This document shows, piece after piece, positions 17,473 through 27,239 of a stretch of 64,000 nt of DNA (its first letter is position 1; each line of letters begins with the position of its first letter). Location of the stretch: assembly GCF_004364325.1 (NCBI RefSeq), contig NZ_SOCP01000002.1, positions 310,001 through 374,000 of the forward strand, in the 5' to 3' direction. Made by a program: the position numbers and the translations under genes. A model generated the notes under the pieces. That model saw only the letters and a program-made list of their open reading frames with translations. It did not search any database and was not told the DNA's origin. This stretch comes from Actinophytocola oryzae (GTDB taxonomy: Bacteria; Actinomycetota; Actinomycetes; Mycobacteriales; Pseudonocardiaceae).

Positions 17473-19512
17473 CTACAGCGTGATCTCGCCGTTGAGACCG
17501 AAGTACTCGTGCCACTTGGCGCCGCCGAGGAACCCGACGCCGGTGGAGATCGCGGTGAACACGTCGTTGAGCGTGCCCTTCGTGAACGTGACCACGTCGT
17601 CCTTCCCGTCGCCGTTGAAGTCGCCGCCGTACGGGAACTCCCCGGCCAGGCCGAAGAAGTCCTGCCACTTCACCGTCGTGCCCGCGAACGACGAGCCGGT
17701 CGAGGTCGCCACGTAGACGTCCGCGGCGGCGTTCAGGGTGAACGTGGCGACGTCGTCCCGTCCGTCGCCGTCGAAGTCGCCGATCCTGGGTGCCTCTGCG
17801 CCGACGGAGAAGAAGTCGTGCCACTTCACGGAGTTGCCGACGAACCGGGCGCCGTCCGAGAGCGCGACGTAGACGTCTCCCAGGGTGCCCTGGTTGAACA
17901 CGACGATGTCGTCCCTGCCGTCGCCGTTGAAGTCGCCGACGCCCGGCGTTTCGCCCGCGAGTCCGAAGTAGTCGTGCCACTTCGTCGCCCCGGCGAACGC
18001 GGTGCCGGTGGAGAGTGCGACGTAGACGTCCGCGGCGGCGTTGTGGGTGAACGTGATGATGTCGTCCCGTCCGTCGCCGTTGACGTCGCCGACGGCGGGC
18101 ACCTCACCGTCGAGACCGAAGAAGTCGTTCCACTTCAGCCCCGGCCCGAAGGAGGACCCGTTGGACAGCGCGACGTAGACGTCGTTGAGTGCGCCGTTGG
18201 TGAAGGTGACGATGTCGTCCTTCCCGTCCCCGTCGAAGTCGCCGGTCAGCGGGGTCTCGCCGGTCGGGGCGAAGAAGTCGTGCCACTTCACGGCGGTCCC
18301 GGCGAACCCGGAACCGTTGGACAGGGCCACGTACACGTCGGCGAGCGGGCCCTGGGTGAAGGTGACGACGTCGTCGCGGCCGTCACCGTTGAAGTCGGTC
18401 GACGATCCCGTGTAGACACCGGCCGACCCGCCGCTGTTGACCAGGCTCATGTAGTAGTCCCAGTTCCAGTGCGGCCCGGGGTCGGTGTGGTCGTTGCCCG
18501 GCACCTCGTTGTGCCCCATGATGAACTGGCGCGTCTTGGGCAGCCCGTGCCGCTCGCACAGCCACTTCGTCAGCGCCGCGGACGAGCGGTACATCGAGTC
18601 GGTGAACCACGACGGGTTGTCCACGAAGCCCTCGTGCTCGATGCCGAGCGCCCTCGAGTTGGCCGACCGCACGTGGTAGGCGGTGTCGCCGTCACGCACC
18701 ATCTGCGTGATCTCGCCGTCGGACGACCGGACGACGTAGTGCGCGCTGACCTGGGCGTCCGGGTTCTGGAACCAGTTGATGGTGCCCGCGTAGGAGCCCT
18801 GGGTGACGTGGATGACGATCAGGTTGATCGCCGCCGAGCGGCCGGGGCTGTAGTTGTTGCCGTTGGCCGGGACCCACAGGGAGTTCGGGTAGTCCATGCC
18901 CTGCGCGCTGACCCCGCCCGACGGCGCCTTCTCGTACTCGCCGCGGTCCGGTGCCCGGGTGTAGGGCGCGACCTCGACCGGCTCGCCGTCGGCGGTGCGG
19001 GTCTGGATGCCGGACGACAGCAGGTCGTACACCGTGTCCGCGTAGAGCCGGGCGACCGCGGCATCGGTCGCGCCGCCGTACCCCGCCACCACCGGGTACC
19101 ACGCGGAGATGTCGTCCCGGTCGGCCTGGGTCAGCCCGGCCTTGTCGGCGAAGGCACGCAGCACGGCCGCGCCGCCGCGGATGTTGGCCGTGGTGTCCTT
19201 CCGCAGCGCGTCGGTGGACTCGCCGGTGAGCTGGGCCGCCTCCTCGAGAGTGTGCCTGGTCGGGTTGCTCACCAGGTGCATGACGCCGAACCCGTTGTCC
19301 TGGCTGGGTTCGCCGTGGTGGCCGTCGAGGTGGGTCTCGCCGTAGCCGACCGCCACGACGAGGTCGCGCGGCACGTCGTACTCCTCGGCCGCGCCCGCGA
19401 AGGCCGCGTTCATCGTGCCGTCCTTCGGTGTCGCCCCGGCGTGGCCGGTGACGAGTCCGAATGCGACGGTGAGTGCGACGCCGAGCGCCGCAAACCTGCC
19501 TGATCTGGTCAT
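17473..19512 (-). CDS. Secreted peptidoglycan hydrolase: transglycosylase-like + amidase_2 + six FG-GAP/VCBS repeats
   Basis: A 679-residue exported enzyme. Signal peptide 1-27. Residues about 33-125 look lysozyme/SLT-like, with a candidate catalytic Glu59 (VAVGYGETHLDGHH) and NGFGVMHL. Residues about 225-365 are an amidase_2/PGRP domain that cuts MurNAc-L-Ala bonds; zinc ligands are suggested by VIHVTQGS and the GHNEVPGNDHTDPGP loop. From about residue 371 to the end are six repeats of about 50 residues with D(F/V)(N/D)GDGxDD calcium-binding loops, probably a beta-propeller. It is 13 bases downstream of the lysozyme-like gene, so the two are co-transcribed. Two murein-cutting domains on one chain is notable. 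Confidence 0.85.
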   Translation of the reverse strand: MTRSGRFAALGVALTVAFGLVTGHAGATPKDGTMNAAFAGAAEEYDVPRDLVVAVGYGETHLDGHHGEPSQDNGFGVMHLVSNPTRHTLEEAAQLTGESTDALRKDTTANIRGGAAVLRAFADKAGLTQADRDDISAWYPVVAGYGGATDAAVARLYADTVYDLLSSGIQTRTADGEPVEVAPYTRAPDRGEYEKAPSGGVSAQGMDYPNSLWVPANGNNYSPGRSAAINLIVIHVTQGSYAGTINWFQNPDAQVSAHYVVRSSDGEITQMVRDGDTAYHVRSANSRALGIEHEGFVDNPSWFTDSMYRSSAALTKWLCERHGLPKTRQFIMGHNEVPGNDHTDPGPHWNWDYYMSLVNSGGSAGVYTGSSTDFNGDGRDDVVTFTQGPLADVYVALSNGSGFAGTAVKWHDFFAPTGETPLTGDFDGDGKDDIVTFTNGALNDVYVALSNGSSFGPGLKWNDFFGLDGEVPAVGDVNGDGRDDIITFTHNAAADVYVALSTGTAFAGATKWHDYFGLAGETPGVGDFNGDGRDDIVVFNQGTLGDVYVALSDGARFVGNSVKWHDFFSVGAEAPRIGDFDGDGRDDVATFTLNAAADVYVATSTGSSFAGTTVKWQDFFGLAGEFPYGGDFNGDGKDDVVTFTKGTLNDVFTAISTGVGFLGGAKWHEYFGLNGEITL
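17476..18402 (-). repeat. Six FG-GAP/VCBS-coding repeats (amidase protein)
   Basis: Six in-frame units of about 50 codons, each with DxNGDGxDD(I/V)xTF, a 'DVYVALS(N/T)G' strand and a 'KWHDFF' close. They end in GLNGEITL at the protein C-terminus. The units are diverged, so the array is old or selected rather than a fresh tandem duplication. Confidence 0.85.
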
Positions 19513-19525
19513 CGCAGCACTCTCC

Positions 19526-21013
19526 TCAGAGTGTGATTTCGCCGTTGAGACCGAAGAAGTCGTGCCATTTCGCGCCGCCGACGAACCCGGTGCCGGTGGA
19601 GAGGCCGACGAACACGTCGTTCAGCGAGCCCCTCGTGAACGTCACGGCGTCGTCCTTGCCGTCGCCGTTGAAGTCGCCCGTGTACGGGAACTCCCCGGCG
19701 AGGCCGAAGAAGTCCTGCCACTTCACCGTCGTGCCCGCGAACGACGAGCCGGTCGAGATCGCCACGTAGACGTCCGCGGCGTCGTTCATGGTGAACGTGG
19801 CGATGTCCGCCCTGCCGTCGCCGTCGAAGTCGCCGATGCGTGGCTGTTCGCCGCCGGGCGCGAAGAAGTCGTGCCACTTCACGCCCGGCCCGAACGAGGC
19901 GCCGTCGGACAGTGCCACGTACGCGTCGGCGAGCGTGCCCTGGGTGAAGGTGACGATGTCGGCCTTGCCGTCGCCGTTCACGTCGCCGACGCCCGGGTAC
20001 TCGCCGCCCAACCCGAAGTAGTCCTGCCACTTCGCCGACGCGCCGAACGAGGAGCCGTTCGACAGTGCCACGTAGACGTCGGCGAGGGAGTTCCTCGTGA
20101 ACGTCACGATGTCGTCGAGCCCGTCGCCGTTCACGTCGCCGACCGCGGGCACCTCGCCGCTGAGCGCGAAGAAGTCGTGCCACTTCAGTCCCGGTCCGAA
20201 CGAGGAACCGTTGGACAGCGCCACGTAGACGTCGTTCAGGCTGCCGTGTGTGAACGTGACGATGTCGTCCTTGCCGTCGCCGTTGAAGTCACCCGTCAGC
20301 GGCGTCTCGCTGCCCGGCGCGAAGAAGTCGTGCCACTTCAGTCCCGGTCCGAACGACGAGCCGTTGGACAGCGCCACGTACGCGTCGGCGAGCGTGCCCT
20401 GGGTGAAGGCGACGATGTCGTCCTTGCCGTCGCCGTTGAAGTCGGCGGGCGAGCCGGTGAACGACTTGAACCCGCCGACCAGCCCGCGCGCCTCGTCCAG
20501 CATCGACTGGGCCTTGGCCTGCGCCTGGTCGTAGCGGTCCGGGCAGCACGACCGCTGCACGCTCTGCGCCAGCTGACCCGCGGTGTACTCCGGGTGCAGG
20601 GGGTCGTTGTGCTGTGCCTGGACGAAGAACTGCGTCGCGGCGTAGGAGACGTTCATGATCTGCTCCGGCGTGCCCCAGCCCTGGCTCGGCCGTTGCTGGA
20701 ACACCCCGAGCGAGTCCTTGTCGCCGCAGTTCAGGTTGTTCATGTGCGACTCGACCCAGCCGGCCTCGAACGCCGCCAGCATCGCCTTCGGCGACACGTT
20801 GCGGTCCAGGCCGACCTGGTAGACGACCTTGGTCACGTTCGGGTCGCGGTCGGCGGGGATGCCCGAGCACGCCCGGGGCGACACGGACAGCGGCACGTGG
20901 TCGCCGGGTGCGAGCGGGTCGGACTCGGGCGCGGCGACCGCCGGGGCGAGCGAGAGCCCGGTCAGGGTCATGACCATGGCGCTCACCAACGCGCCACGTC
21001 TCCACTTTCTCAT
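19526..21013 (-). CDS. Secreted lysozyme/SLT-like protein with six FG-GAP/VCBS repeats
   Basis: A 495-residue exported protein. Signal peptide 1-28 (ending AVAAPE). Residues about 55-180 resemble the lysozyme-like domain common in actinobacterial secreted proteins ([17 protein letters not shown], with Glu89 as candidate acid; [16 protein letters not shown]). Six calcium-loop repeats fill about 190-495 and end in GLNGEITL, as in the neighbouring amidase. ATG 21013 has AAAGGA seven bases upstream and begins a clear signal peptide; earlier in-frame codons do not. Only 35 bases separate it from the GH172 stop, so it is the middle gene of the GH172-lysozyme-amidase operon. Catalysis is likely but not proven by the motif alone. 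Confidence 0.8.
   Translation of the reverse strand: MRKWRRGALVSAMVMTLTGLSLAPAVAAPESDPLAPGDHVPLSVSPRACSGIPADRDPNVTKVVYQVGLDRNVSPKAMLAAFEAGWVESHMNNLNCGDKDSLGVFQQRPSQGWGTPEQIMNVSYAATQFFVQAQHNDPLHPEYTAGQLAQSVQRSCCPDRYDQAQAKAQSMLDEARGLVGGFKSFTGSPADFNGDGKDDIVAFTQGTLADAYVALSNGSSFGPGLKWHDFFAPGSETPLTGDFNGDGKDDIVTFTHGSLNDVYVALSNGSSFGPGLKWHDFFALSGEVPAVGDVNGDGLDDIVTFTRNSLADVYVALSNGSSFGASAKWQDYFGLGGEYPGVGDVNGDGKADIVTFTQGTLADAYVALSDGASFGPGVKWHDFFAPGGEQPRIGDFDGDGRADIATFTMNDAADVYVAISTGSSFAGTTVKWQDFFGLAGEFPYTGDFNGDGKDDAVTFTRGSLNDVFVGLSTGTGFVGGAKWHDFFGLNGEITL
19529..20448 (-). repeat. Six FG-GAP/VCBS-coding repeats (lysozyme-like protein)
   Basis: Six units of about 50 codons, starting at [13 protein letters not shown] and ending at the C-terminus. 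Closest in wording to the repeats of the downstream amidase gene, including identical '[22 protein letters not shown]' style fifth-to-sixth junctions, which suggests gene duplication or conversion between the two tails. Confidence 0.85.
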
Positions 21014-21048
21014 GGACAGTCCTTTACTCAGCAGGTGTCTCGAGGTGC

Positions 21049-24000
21049 TCATCTCGGTGCGAGCAGACTGGGGCGGGGTATCTCGGCGACGTGCCCGAAG
21101 TCGCTGTGCCACAACGATGCCGGGCCGAACGAGCCGGTGGTGGTCGACAACGCGACCGACACGTCCCCCATCTCCGCGCTGCCGCGCTGGAAGGCCACGA
21201 TGTCGGCCCGGCCGTCACCGTTGACGTCCGCGAGCCCGGGGAGCTGGTCGGCGCCGGCGAAGTCGTCGTGCCAGCGCCATCCGGTCTGCACGAAGCGGTT
21301 GCCGTCGGACAGGGAGACGTACACGTCCGCGGCGTCGCCCCGGGTGAACGTCACGAGGTCGTCGCGCCCGTCGCCGTCGACATCGGCCGCGCCGGCCAGC
21401 TCGTCCCCGACCGCGAAGCTGTCGTGCCACTTCACGCCGTCGCCGACGAACGCGGCGCCGGAGGAGAGCGCGACGTACACGTCGGCGGCCGCGCCGCCGG
21501 TGAACGTCACGATGTCGGCGCGGCCGTCCCCGTTGAAGTCACCGACCGCGGGCCGTTCGGTGCCGATCGCGAAGTTGTCGTGCCACTTGATGCCGGGGCC
21601 GAAACCGTTCCCCGTGGACAGTGCGACGAACACGTCCGCGGCGCCACCCCGGGTGAAGGTCACGATGTCGGCGCGGCCGTCCCCGTCGACGTCGCCCACC
21701 GCGGGCACCTCGGCGTCCAGCGCGAAGAAGTCGTGCCACTTCGCCGAAGCGCCGAACGTGCCGTCGGGGTTGGCCAGCGCGACCCACACGTCCGCCGCCT
21801 GGCCGCGGGTGAACGTGATGATGTCGGCGCGGCCGTCGCCGTTGACGTCACCGGTCAACGGGACCTCGCCGTCGATGGAGAAGAAGTCGTGGGCCTTGGT
21901 CCTCGCGCCGAACGCCGACCCGTTCGACACCGCGGTGAACACGTCGTCGTCGGTGCCCTGCGTGAACAGCACCGCGTCGTCACGCCGGTCGCCGTTCACG
22001 TCGCTGACCGTGGGCACCACGGTGGTGGCGCCGACCACCCCCGAGGCCGGACCCGTGTTGCCTGCCGCGTCGACCGCGATCACGCGGTAGTGGCGGGTCG
22101 CCTTCGCGGGCAGCGGACCGTGCCGGAAGGACGGCGTGGTCGTGGTCCCGACCAGGTTGCCCGCGGTGACCGGCACCGTCGCGTCCTGCGACGCGTACAC
22201 CCGGTAGGCCGCGACGGCGACGTCGTCGGTGGCGGGCGTCCAGGTCAGCGTGAGCGCGTGTGCGCGGCCCCCGACGATACTCGGCGTGCCGACGCCGCTC
22301 GGCGGGGAGGAGTCGGTGAACGGGCCGACCAGGTTGAGCGCCTGGTACCGCGCGGCGGTCCACTGTGGACCACTGGGTGTGAGCCGGACGGTGACCGACG
22401 ACCTGCCCGAGGTCAGCGCGGGTGGCAGCGTGAAGTCGTCGTCGAGCCAGCGCTGGACGTTGTTGCCGAGTGCCTGCACCCAGGTGCCCGCGGCGACACC
22501 GTCCACGGTGACCGCGGCCGTCTGGTAGGCGGCGCTCTGGTCACTCGTGCGGCGCAGGCGGACGCCCTTGTTGCCCGGGTCGACGGCGAGGCGGAAGCTG
22601 ACCGCGCCCGCGGTCGCGCGGACCTGGCCGTTGACCGACTCGACGTCGTCGTCGCCCTCGTAGGCGCCGGCCAGCGCGTACTGGGTCGTGGCGGCGGACT
22701 CGGTGTAACCGTGGGCCGCGCGGCTGCCCGCGTCGCCGACGGTGATCGTGTCGGTGACGCGGCCGGCGATCTGCGGTGAGGTGTAGAGGAAGGCGGTCGA
22801 GCTCTCGAAGACCGGGACGTCGTTCTGCGGCCCGTGCTCGATGCCCATTCGCAGGCCGGTCGTGTAGGACACCGAGTCGCCGAGCTGCAGGCGGTACATC
22901 GAGTCGCACTCGCCGCCGCACCCGCTCGCGTTCACGCGGTGGACGGCGTTGCCGGTGAAGACGCCCGAGTACTCGCCCCGGTTGAAGTACCAGCCGGACT
23001 CGTAGTAGTCCTCGGTGCCGGTGCCGTGGATCTGCGGGGTCAGCGAGCCGTCGACGTACACCCGCTCGTCGCCCTCGAGGTAGAACCGGCTGGCGGCGGC
23101 GTTGCGCACGACCTGCGTGACCCCCACGAACCGGCCGCGGCCGGACTGGTCGGCGAGCATCCAGTCGCGGCCGACGACGGTGTCCCCGGCGCGGGACTGC
23201 GTGGTGAAGTACCCCGAGGTGCCGCCTGGGGCGAGCGCGGCGGTCCACCTGCTGTCGGGTGCGTAGGTGATCTCGGCCTGGAGGCCGGTGACCGCGGTGC
23301 CGGCCGTGTTGGTGACGGCCAGCGTGGCGGAGTTGGCGAACGGCATGACCCACCAGGCGCTGTACCAGCCACCCGGCGCCGCGTCCATGGCGAACATCAG
23401 CGATCGGACGTCGCGTTCGCCGAGGCCGGAGCCGAAGAACTGGCCGAGCGGGGAGTCCACCGTGGTGCGGCCGTCGAAGGTGGCACGCAGGCGCAGGGCG
23501 TCGAGGTTCTGCTCGGTGGCGAGGTTGTCCGGAACGCGGATCCGGACGGCGGTGATCGCACCAGGCCCGGTGAGGTTGGCCAGCGTGGCGGTCGGGTTGG
23601 GGCTGACCGTGGCGGTGACCGTCGTCGCGCCCGGCTGCGCGAGCTTGGGGTCCTGGCGACCGGCGTTGCGCAGCTTGGTGATCACGTCGGTGGCCTGGTC
23701 GGCCGGGTCGAAGCGGGTCACGCCCGTCGCGTCGGTGAGCTCGCGGTAGCCGACGTGGTAGAAGAGGGGGTTGTTGGTGGTCGTGACCAGCATCGAGTCC
23801 CGGTAGGGCATGGGGACCTTGATCGTCACGCCGCCGGAGGTCTGGTCGGCGTTGGTGACGAGCGGCCAGACGAACGGCGCACCGAGGTCGCCGTTGACGA
23901 CCCGCTGCAGGTTCGCGTCGAGGACGGTGACCCCGTCCAGCACGATCCGGATGTTGCCGGTGGCGCTGACGTTCCCGTTGTCGCGGGTGAACCAGATCGA

Positions 24001-24279
24001 CTGGATCTCGCCAGGGCCGCGGTCCTCGGCGATGACGCAGCCGTTGTTGGTGCGCAGACAGGAGTACGTGCCGTCGAACCCGTCGTTGTTGGTGCCGTTG
24101 CGGCCGAAGCTGGAGAACTGTTTCGTCTGGGCACCGGTGAGATCGGGCAGCAGGTCGAGGCGGCGATAGGTGTCCCAGCCGGTGCTGGTCGCCGCCGCGG
24201 TGACGGCGGCGGTCTGCGTGGGCACTGACAGGCCCAGGGCGACGAGCGTCAGACAGGCGAGGACGACTAGTCGTGACAT
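21049..24279 (-). CDS. Secreted GH172 (DUF2961) glycoside hydrolase with FN3-like domain and six FG-GAP/VCBS repeats
   Basis: A 1,076-residue exported enzyme. Signal peptide about 1-28. The DUF2961/GH172 double jelly-roll domain covers roughly 35-560, with the characteristic [15 protein letters not shown] segment near 416-430 that carries catalytic acids in this family. Then comes a fibronectin-III-like domain near 675-755 ([20 protein letters not shown]), and six calcium-loop repeats to the end. Characterised GH172 enzymes act on alpha-D-fructofuranosides and on D-arabinan. ATG 24279 ([10 protein letters not shown]) is chosen over one six codons earlier because AAAGG lies at the right distance. 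A 22-bp LacI-type palindrome lies 45 bases upstream. First gene of the operon continuing to 17473. Confidence 0.85.
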   Translation of the reverse strand: MSRLVVLACLTLVALGLSVPTQTAAVTAAATSTGWDTYRRLDLLPDLTGAQTKQFSSFGRNGTNNDGFDGTYSCLRTNNGCVIAEDRGPGEIQSIWFTRDNGNVSATGNIRIVLDGVTVLDANLQRVVNGDLGAPFVWPLVTNADQTSGGVTIKVPMPYRDSMLVTTTNNPLFYHVGYRELTDATGVTRFDPADQATDVITKLRNAGRQDPKLAQPGATTVTATVSPNPTATLANLTGPGAITAVRIRVPDNLATEQNLDALRLRATFDGRTTVDSPLGQFFGSGLGERDVRSLMFAMDAAPGGWYSAWWVMPFANSATLAVTNTAGTAVTGLQAEITYAPDSRWTAALAPGGTSGYFTTQSRAGDTVVGRDWMLADQSGRGRFVGVTQVVRNAAASRFYLEGDERVYVDGSLTPQIHGTGTEDYYESGWYFNRGEYSGVFTGNAVHRVNASGCGGECDSMYRLQLGDSVSYTTGLRMGIEHGPQNDVPVFESSTAFLYTSPQIAGRVTDTITVGDAGSRAAHGYTESAATTQYALAGAYEGDDDVESVNGQVRATAGAVSFRLAVDPGNKGVRLRRTSDQSAAYQTAAVTVDGVAAGTWVQALGNNVQRWLDDDFTLPPALTSGRSSVTVRLTPSGPQWTAARYQALNLVGPFTDSSPPSGVGTPSIVGGRAHALTLTWTPATDDVAVAAYRVYASQDATVPVTAGNLVGTTTTPSFRHGPLPAKATRHYRVIAVDAAGNTGPASGVVGATTVVPTVSDVNGDRRDDAVLFTQGTDDDVFTAVSNGSAFGARTKAHDFFSIDGEVPLTGDVNGDGRADIITFTRGQAADVWVALANPDGTFGASAKWHDFFALDAEVPAVGDVDGDGRADIVTFTRGGAADVFVALSTGNGFGPGIKWHDNFAIGTERPAVGDFNGDGRADIVTFTGGAAADVYVALSSGAAFVGDGVKWHDSFAVGDELAGAADVDGDGRDDLVTFTRGDAADVYVSLSDGNRFVQTGWRWHDDFAGADQLPGLADVNGDGRADIVAFQRGSAEMGDVSVALSTTTGSFGPASLWHSDFGHVAEIPRPSLLAPR
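21052..22008 (-). repeat. Six FG-GAP/VCBS-coding repeats (GH172 protein)
   Basis: Six units with [10 protein letters not shown](I/V)TF loops; the first (DVNGDRRDD) lacks the second loop glycine and the last is shortened and ends in [10 protein letters not shown] rather than GEITL. More diverged from the other three tails than they are from one another. Confidence 0.8.
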
Positions 24280-24323
24280 CGGAAACCTTTCGATCAACCG
24301 CTGAGCAGGGGAACGGTCGATAC

Positions 24324-24345
24324 GATGGGTAATCGTTTACCCATC
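24324..24345. promoter_or_regulatory. LacI-type operator, GH172 side
   Basis: Perfect inverted repeat GATGGGTAA-TCGT-TTACCCATC (9-bp arms). The inner core GTAATCGTTTAC at 24329-24340 is the same as the reverse complement of the core at 24594-24605. Located 45-66 bases before the GH172 start. Confidence 0.7.
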
Positions 24346-24593
24346 CTGGCCAGTGTCCGACCGGTTCCTTCTTGACGTCAATAGGCTGTACGGCGGTACT
24401 AATTCACAACGGCGACCGAGTGCGTGTGTGTGGCGCACGCGTGCGAACGTCTTCTACCGTCCCGATTCCGCTGACTCAACCGCATGGCCGGAAGCGGCCA
24501 ACCGGCGCGGATGCGTGCCGCATCGTGAATTGGCACCGCCGTTCAGGGGGTTGACGTAAGACGGCAACCGACTGGAGACTGTGGGCCGATGGG

Positions 24594-24605
24594 GTAAACG
24601 ATTAC
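24594..24605. promoter_or_regulatory. LacI-type operator core, GH43-like side
   Basis: GTAAACGATTAC is the exact reverse complement of the core at 24329-24340, here in the context GATGGG-GTAAACGATTAC-TCG, 55 bases before the ATG of the GH43-like gene. Confidence 0.65.
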
Positions 24606-24659
24606 TCGACGGTACCGCGTCGACCGTCCTGACCACGCGGTTGATCGAAGGGTGTTCCG

Positions 24660-26570
24660 ATGTCGCGACTTGTCGTTGCCGCCGGTCCGGGACGTGGGAT
24701 GCGCAGAGGCCCGGTCCTGCTGGCGCTGCTGGTCCTGCTGGCCGGGCTCCTCGTCACACCGGCGGGTGCGGCCCCCGCGCCGCCGACCGTTTCGGCCGGG
24801 CAGTTCGTGCGTGTCTACGACCCGTCGGTCGGCGAGACGCAGCAGTGGTACTACAACGACCACACGCTCGTCCGGGACGTCGTGACGGGCACCTGGCACG
24901 TCTTCGCGATCACCCATGCCGAGCCGCAGAACCCGCTGGACGAGAAGAGCTTCGGGCACGCGACGGCGCCGTCGCCGAGCGGGCCGTGGACGAAGCGGCC
25001 GTTCGCGCTCACCGCGAACCCGGCGGCGGGGGAGAGCCACATCTGGGCGCCGTACGTGCTGTACGACAACGGCCTGTACTACATGTACTACGCGGCAGGC
25101 ACGCCGGACCACGCCGCCTACCGGATGCACCTCGCGACCTCGACCGACCTCACCACGTGGACGCGCAGCCCGGCCAACCCGCTGTTCGCCGACGGCTTCG
25201 ACGCCCGCGACCCCATGGTGACGCGGGTCGGGCCGCAGTGGGTCATGTACTACACGGCGAACAGCACCCCGCAGGGCGGCAACCACCAGGTGGCGTACCG
25301 GACCTCCGTCGACCTCGTGCACTGGAGCGCGAAGCAGGTGGCGTTCCAGCACCCGGCCTCCGGCACGTCCGGCGGGCCGACGGAGTCGCCGTTCGTGGTG
25401 TTCCGCGACGGGTGGTGGTACCTCTCGGTCTGCTGCGAACAGGGGTACAAGGACACCCGTGTCTACCGCAGCCGCGACCCCTTCCACTTCACCGTCAACG
25501 ACCTCGCGGGCCGGGTCGACGCACACGCGGCGGAGATCGTGACCGAGCCGTCCGGTGCCACGTGGGTGACGGGCGCGGGCTGGAACCAGGGTGGGCTCTA
25601 CCTCGCGCCGCTGTCGGTCAACCCGGCACAGACGAACGTCTTCCTCGGCTCGTCCGCGGACTTCGACGGCGACGGGCGCGACGACGTCGTGACGTTCACC
25701 CTGGACCCGCTGGCCGACGTGTACGTCGCACTGTCCTCCGGGGCGGGTTTCACCGGCACGTCGGCGAAGTGGCACGACTTCTTCGCGCTGTCCGGCGAGA
25801 CCCCGCTGACGGGCGACTTCGACGGCGACGGGCGCGACGACGTCGTGACGTTCACGCACGGCGCGTCCGCGGACGTGTTCGTGGCGCTGTCCACCGGCAC
25901 CTCGTTCGGCGCGTCCGCCAAGTGGCACGACTTCTTCTCACTCGACGGCGAGGTGCCCGCCGTCGGCGACGTGAACGGCGACGGCCGCGACGACATCGTG
26001 ACGTTCACCCACAACTCGCTCGGCGACGTCCACGTCGCCCTGTCCACGGGTTCGTCCTTCCAGCCCGCGGGGATCTGGCACGACTGGTTCGGGATCGCGG
26101 GTGAGTCGCCGAGTGTGGCGGACGTCAACGGGGACGGCCGCGACGACATCGTGACGTTCACCCAGGGCGGCCTGGCCGACGTCTACGTGGCGCTGTCGAC
26201 GGGAACGGGCTTCGGGGTGTCCCAGAAGTGGCACGAGCAGTTCGCGATGGGGCTGACCGACCCCCGGCTCGGCGACGTGAACGGCGACGGTCGGGCGGAC
26301 CTGCTCCAGTTCTCCCGCGAGGGCGTCGTGAGCGTCGCGTTGTCGACGGGCTCCTCCTTCGCGCCCGCCGTGCGCTGGCACGACTTCTTCGCGCCGCAGG
26401 GCGAGTTCCCGTACGTGGGCGACTACAACGGCGACGGCCGGGACGACATCGTGACGTTCACCCACCTGCCGAGCGCGGACGTCTACGTGGCGCTCTCGAC
26501 CGGCACGGGCTTCGGTCCCGGTCCGAAGTGGCACGACTACTTCGGCCTGCCGGGGGAGATCTCGCTGTGA
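24660..26570 (+). CDS. Secreted five-bladed-propeller glycoside hydrolase (GH43/GH32-like) with six FG-GAP/VCBS repeats
   Basis: A 636-residue exported enzyme. A signal peptide ends near residue 38 (TPAGAAPA). Residues about 45-325 form a GH43/GH32/GH68-type propeller with three spaced acids: Asp67 in YYNDHTL, the Asp of ARDPMV near 182 and the Glu of GGPTESPFV near 242. The RDP tripeptide is typical of the furanosidase clans. The last 300 residues are six calcium-loop repeats ending in [11 protein letters not shown] 24660 has AAGGG upstream; an alternative ATG at 24699 would still leave a signal peptide. It is divergent from the GH172 operon, with its own LacI-type operator. Likely an exo-acting furanosidase; the exact family and sugar need a profile search. 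Confidence 0.8.
   Translation: MSRLVVAAGPGRGMRRGPVLLALLVLLAGLLVTPAGAAPAPPTVSAGQFVRVYDPSVGETQQWYYNDHTLVRDVVTGTWHVFAITHAEPQNPLDEKSFGHATAPSPSGPWTKRPFALTANPAAGESHIWAPYVLYDNGLYYMYYAAGTPDHAAYRMHLATSTDLTTWTRSPANPLFADGFDARDPMVTRVGPQWVMYYTANSTPQGGNHQVAYRTSVDLVHWSAKQVAFQHPASGTSGGPTESPFVVFRDGWWYLSVCCEQGYKDTRVYRSRDPFHFTVNDLAGRVDAHAAEIVTEPSGATWVTGAGWNQGGLYLAPLSVNPAQTNVFLGSSADFDGDGRDDVVTFTLDPLADVYVALSSGAGFTGTSAKWHDFFALSGETPLTGDFDGDGRDDVVTFTHGASADVFVALSTGTSFGASAKWHDFFSLDGEVPAVGDVNGDGRDDIVTFTHNSLGDVHVALSTGSSFQPAGIWHDWFGIAGESPSVADVNGDGRDDIVTFTQGGLADVYVALSTGTGFGVSQKWHEQFAMGLTDPRLGDVNGDGRADLLQFSREGVVSVALSTGSSFAPAVRWHDFFAPQGEFPYVGDYNGDGRDDIVTFTHLPSADVYVALSTGTGFGPGPKWHDYFGLPGEISL
25660..26567 (+). repeat. Six FG-GAP/VCBS-coding repeats (GH43-like protein)
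   Basis: Six units with [13 protein letters not shown] / [13 protein letters not shown] loops and KWHDFF closes; the fifth is altered ([13 protein letters not shown]). Ends in GLPGEISL, like the two murein hydrolases. Confidence 0.85.
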
Positions 26571-26602
26571 GGGAAACGGTGTGACGTAGGGATTCCCTCA
26601 CA
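26566..26602. terminator. Bidirectional hairpin spanning two convergent stop codons
   Basis: TGTGAGGGAA at 26566-26575 pairs perfectly with TTCCCTCACA at 26593-26602, with a 17-base loop. The left arm contains the stop of the GH43-like gene and the right arm contains the stop of the response regulator gene. Confidence 0.6.
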
Positions 26603-27239
26603 GGTCGTCGATGGTGATCAGGCCGTCCTGGAGAGCACGGGCCATCAGGGCGGCCTTGGTGGGCGCGGGCCGGCCCACCTTGGCGTACTTCAGCCGGACG
26701 CGGTCGAGGAAGGTGCCGACCGTGCGCACGGAGACACCGGCGCGTCGCGCCACCTCCTGTTTGGACTCGCACTGGAACCACAGGGTCAGCACCTCCTCCT
26801 CGCGGTCGGAGAGCCTCGGCTGGCCCTGGTCGCGGTTGGCGACCATCGCCCCCGCCAGCGACGGGGGCAGGTAGGGGCGGTCCTCGGCGGCGGCCAGGAT
26901 GGTCCCGATCAGGTGGTCGTGGCCCTCCGCCTTGGTCAGGACCGCGAAGGCACCCAGCTCGATGCATGACAGTGCGATGTCCTCGTCCTCGCACATCGTG
27001 TAGACGATGACCTTCCTACCGTCGTCCACCAGGCGTTTGAGTGACGGGCGGTAGGGGAGGTCCCCCAGGACGAGGTCCAGGATCACGATGTCGGAGGCGC
27101 GCCCCCGCTCGGTGAACGCGACCTCGACGTCCGGCCCGGACGCGACCACGTGGATCGGCGGGACGCTGCCGGCGAGCCAGGCGGAGATGCCCGCGACGAC
27201 CGCGGGGTGGTCGTCGACGACTGTCACGGTGATCGCCAT
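26598..27239 (-). CDS. NarL/LuxR-type response regulator
   Basis: A 213-residue regulator with receiver motifs VVDDHP, VILDLVLGD (phosphoacceptor Asp), YTM and LTKAEG, and a LuxR-type HTH (LSDREEEVLTLWFQCESKQEVARR ... VRTVGTFLDRV). Its start overlaps the end of the degenerate kinase gene by 16 bases; three genes 29498 to 26598 form an operon. It converges on the GH43-like gene but nothing in the sequence shows that it controls that locus. Confidence 0.9.
   Translation of the reverse strand: MAITVTVVDDHPAVVAGISAWLAGSVPPIHVVASGPDVEVAFTERGRASDIVILDLVLGDLPYRPSLKRLVDDGRKVIVYTMCEDEDIALSCIELGAFAVLTKAEGHDHLIGTILAAAEDRPYLPPSLAGAMVANRDQGQPRLSDREEEVLTLWFQCESKQEVARRAGVSVRTVGTFLDRVRLKYAKVGRPAPTKAALMARALQDGLITIDDL

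Larger units (their letters stand above)
24280..24659. promoter_or_regulatory. Divergent control region of GH172 operon and GH43-like gene
   Basis: This 380-bp gap holds no convincing gene. It contains two LacI-type operators, at 24324-24345 near the GH172 start and at 24594-24605 near the GH43-like start. A possible rightward promoter is TTGACG at 24551-24556 with GAGACT at 24575-24580, which would put the second operator just downstream of the start site, a typical repression position. Confidence 0.6.

Noticed and set aside
17476..26567. CRISPR-like regular repeats
   Set aside because: The periodicity of about 150 bases is protein-coding FG-GAP/VCBS repeat structure with diverged units, not short identical repeats with spacers.
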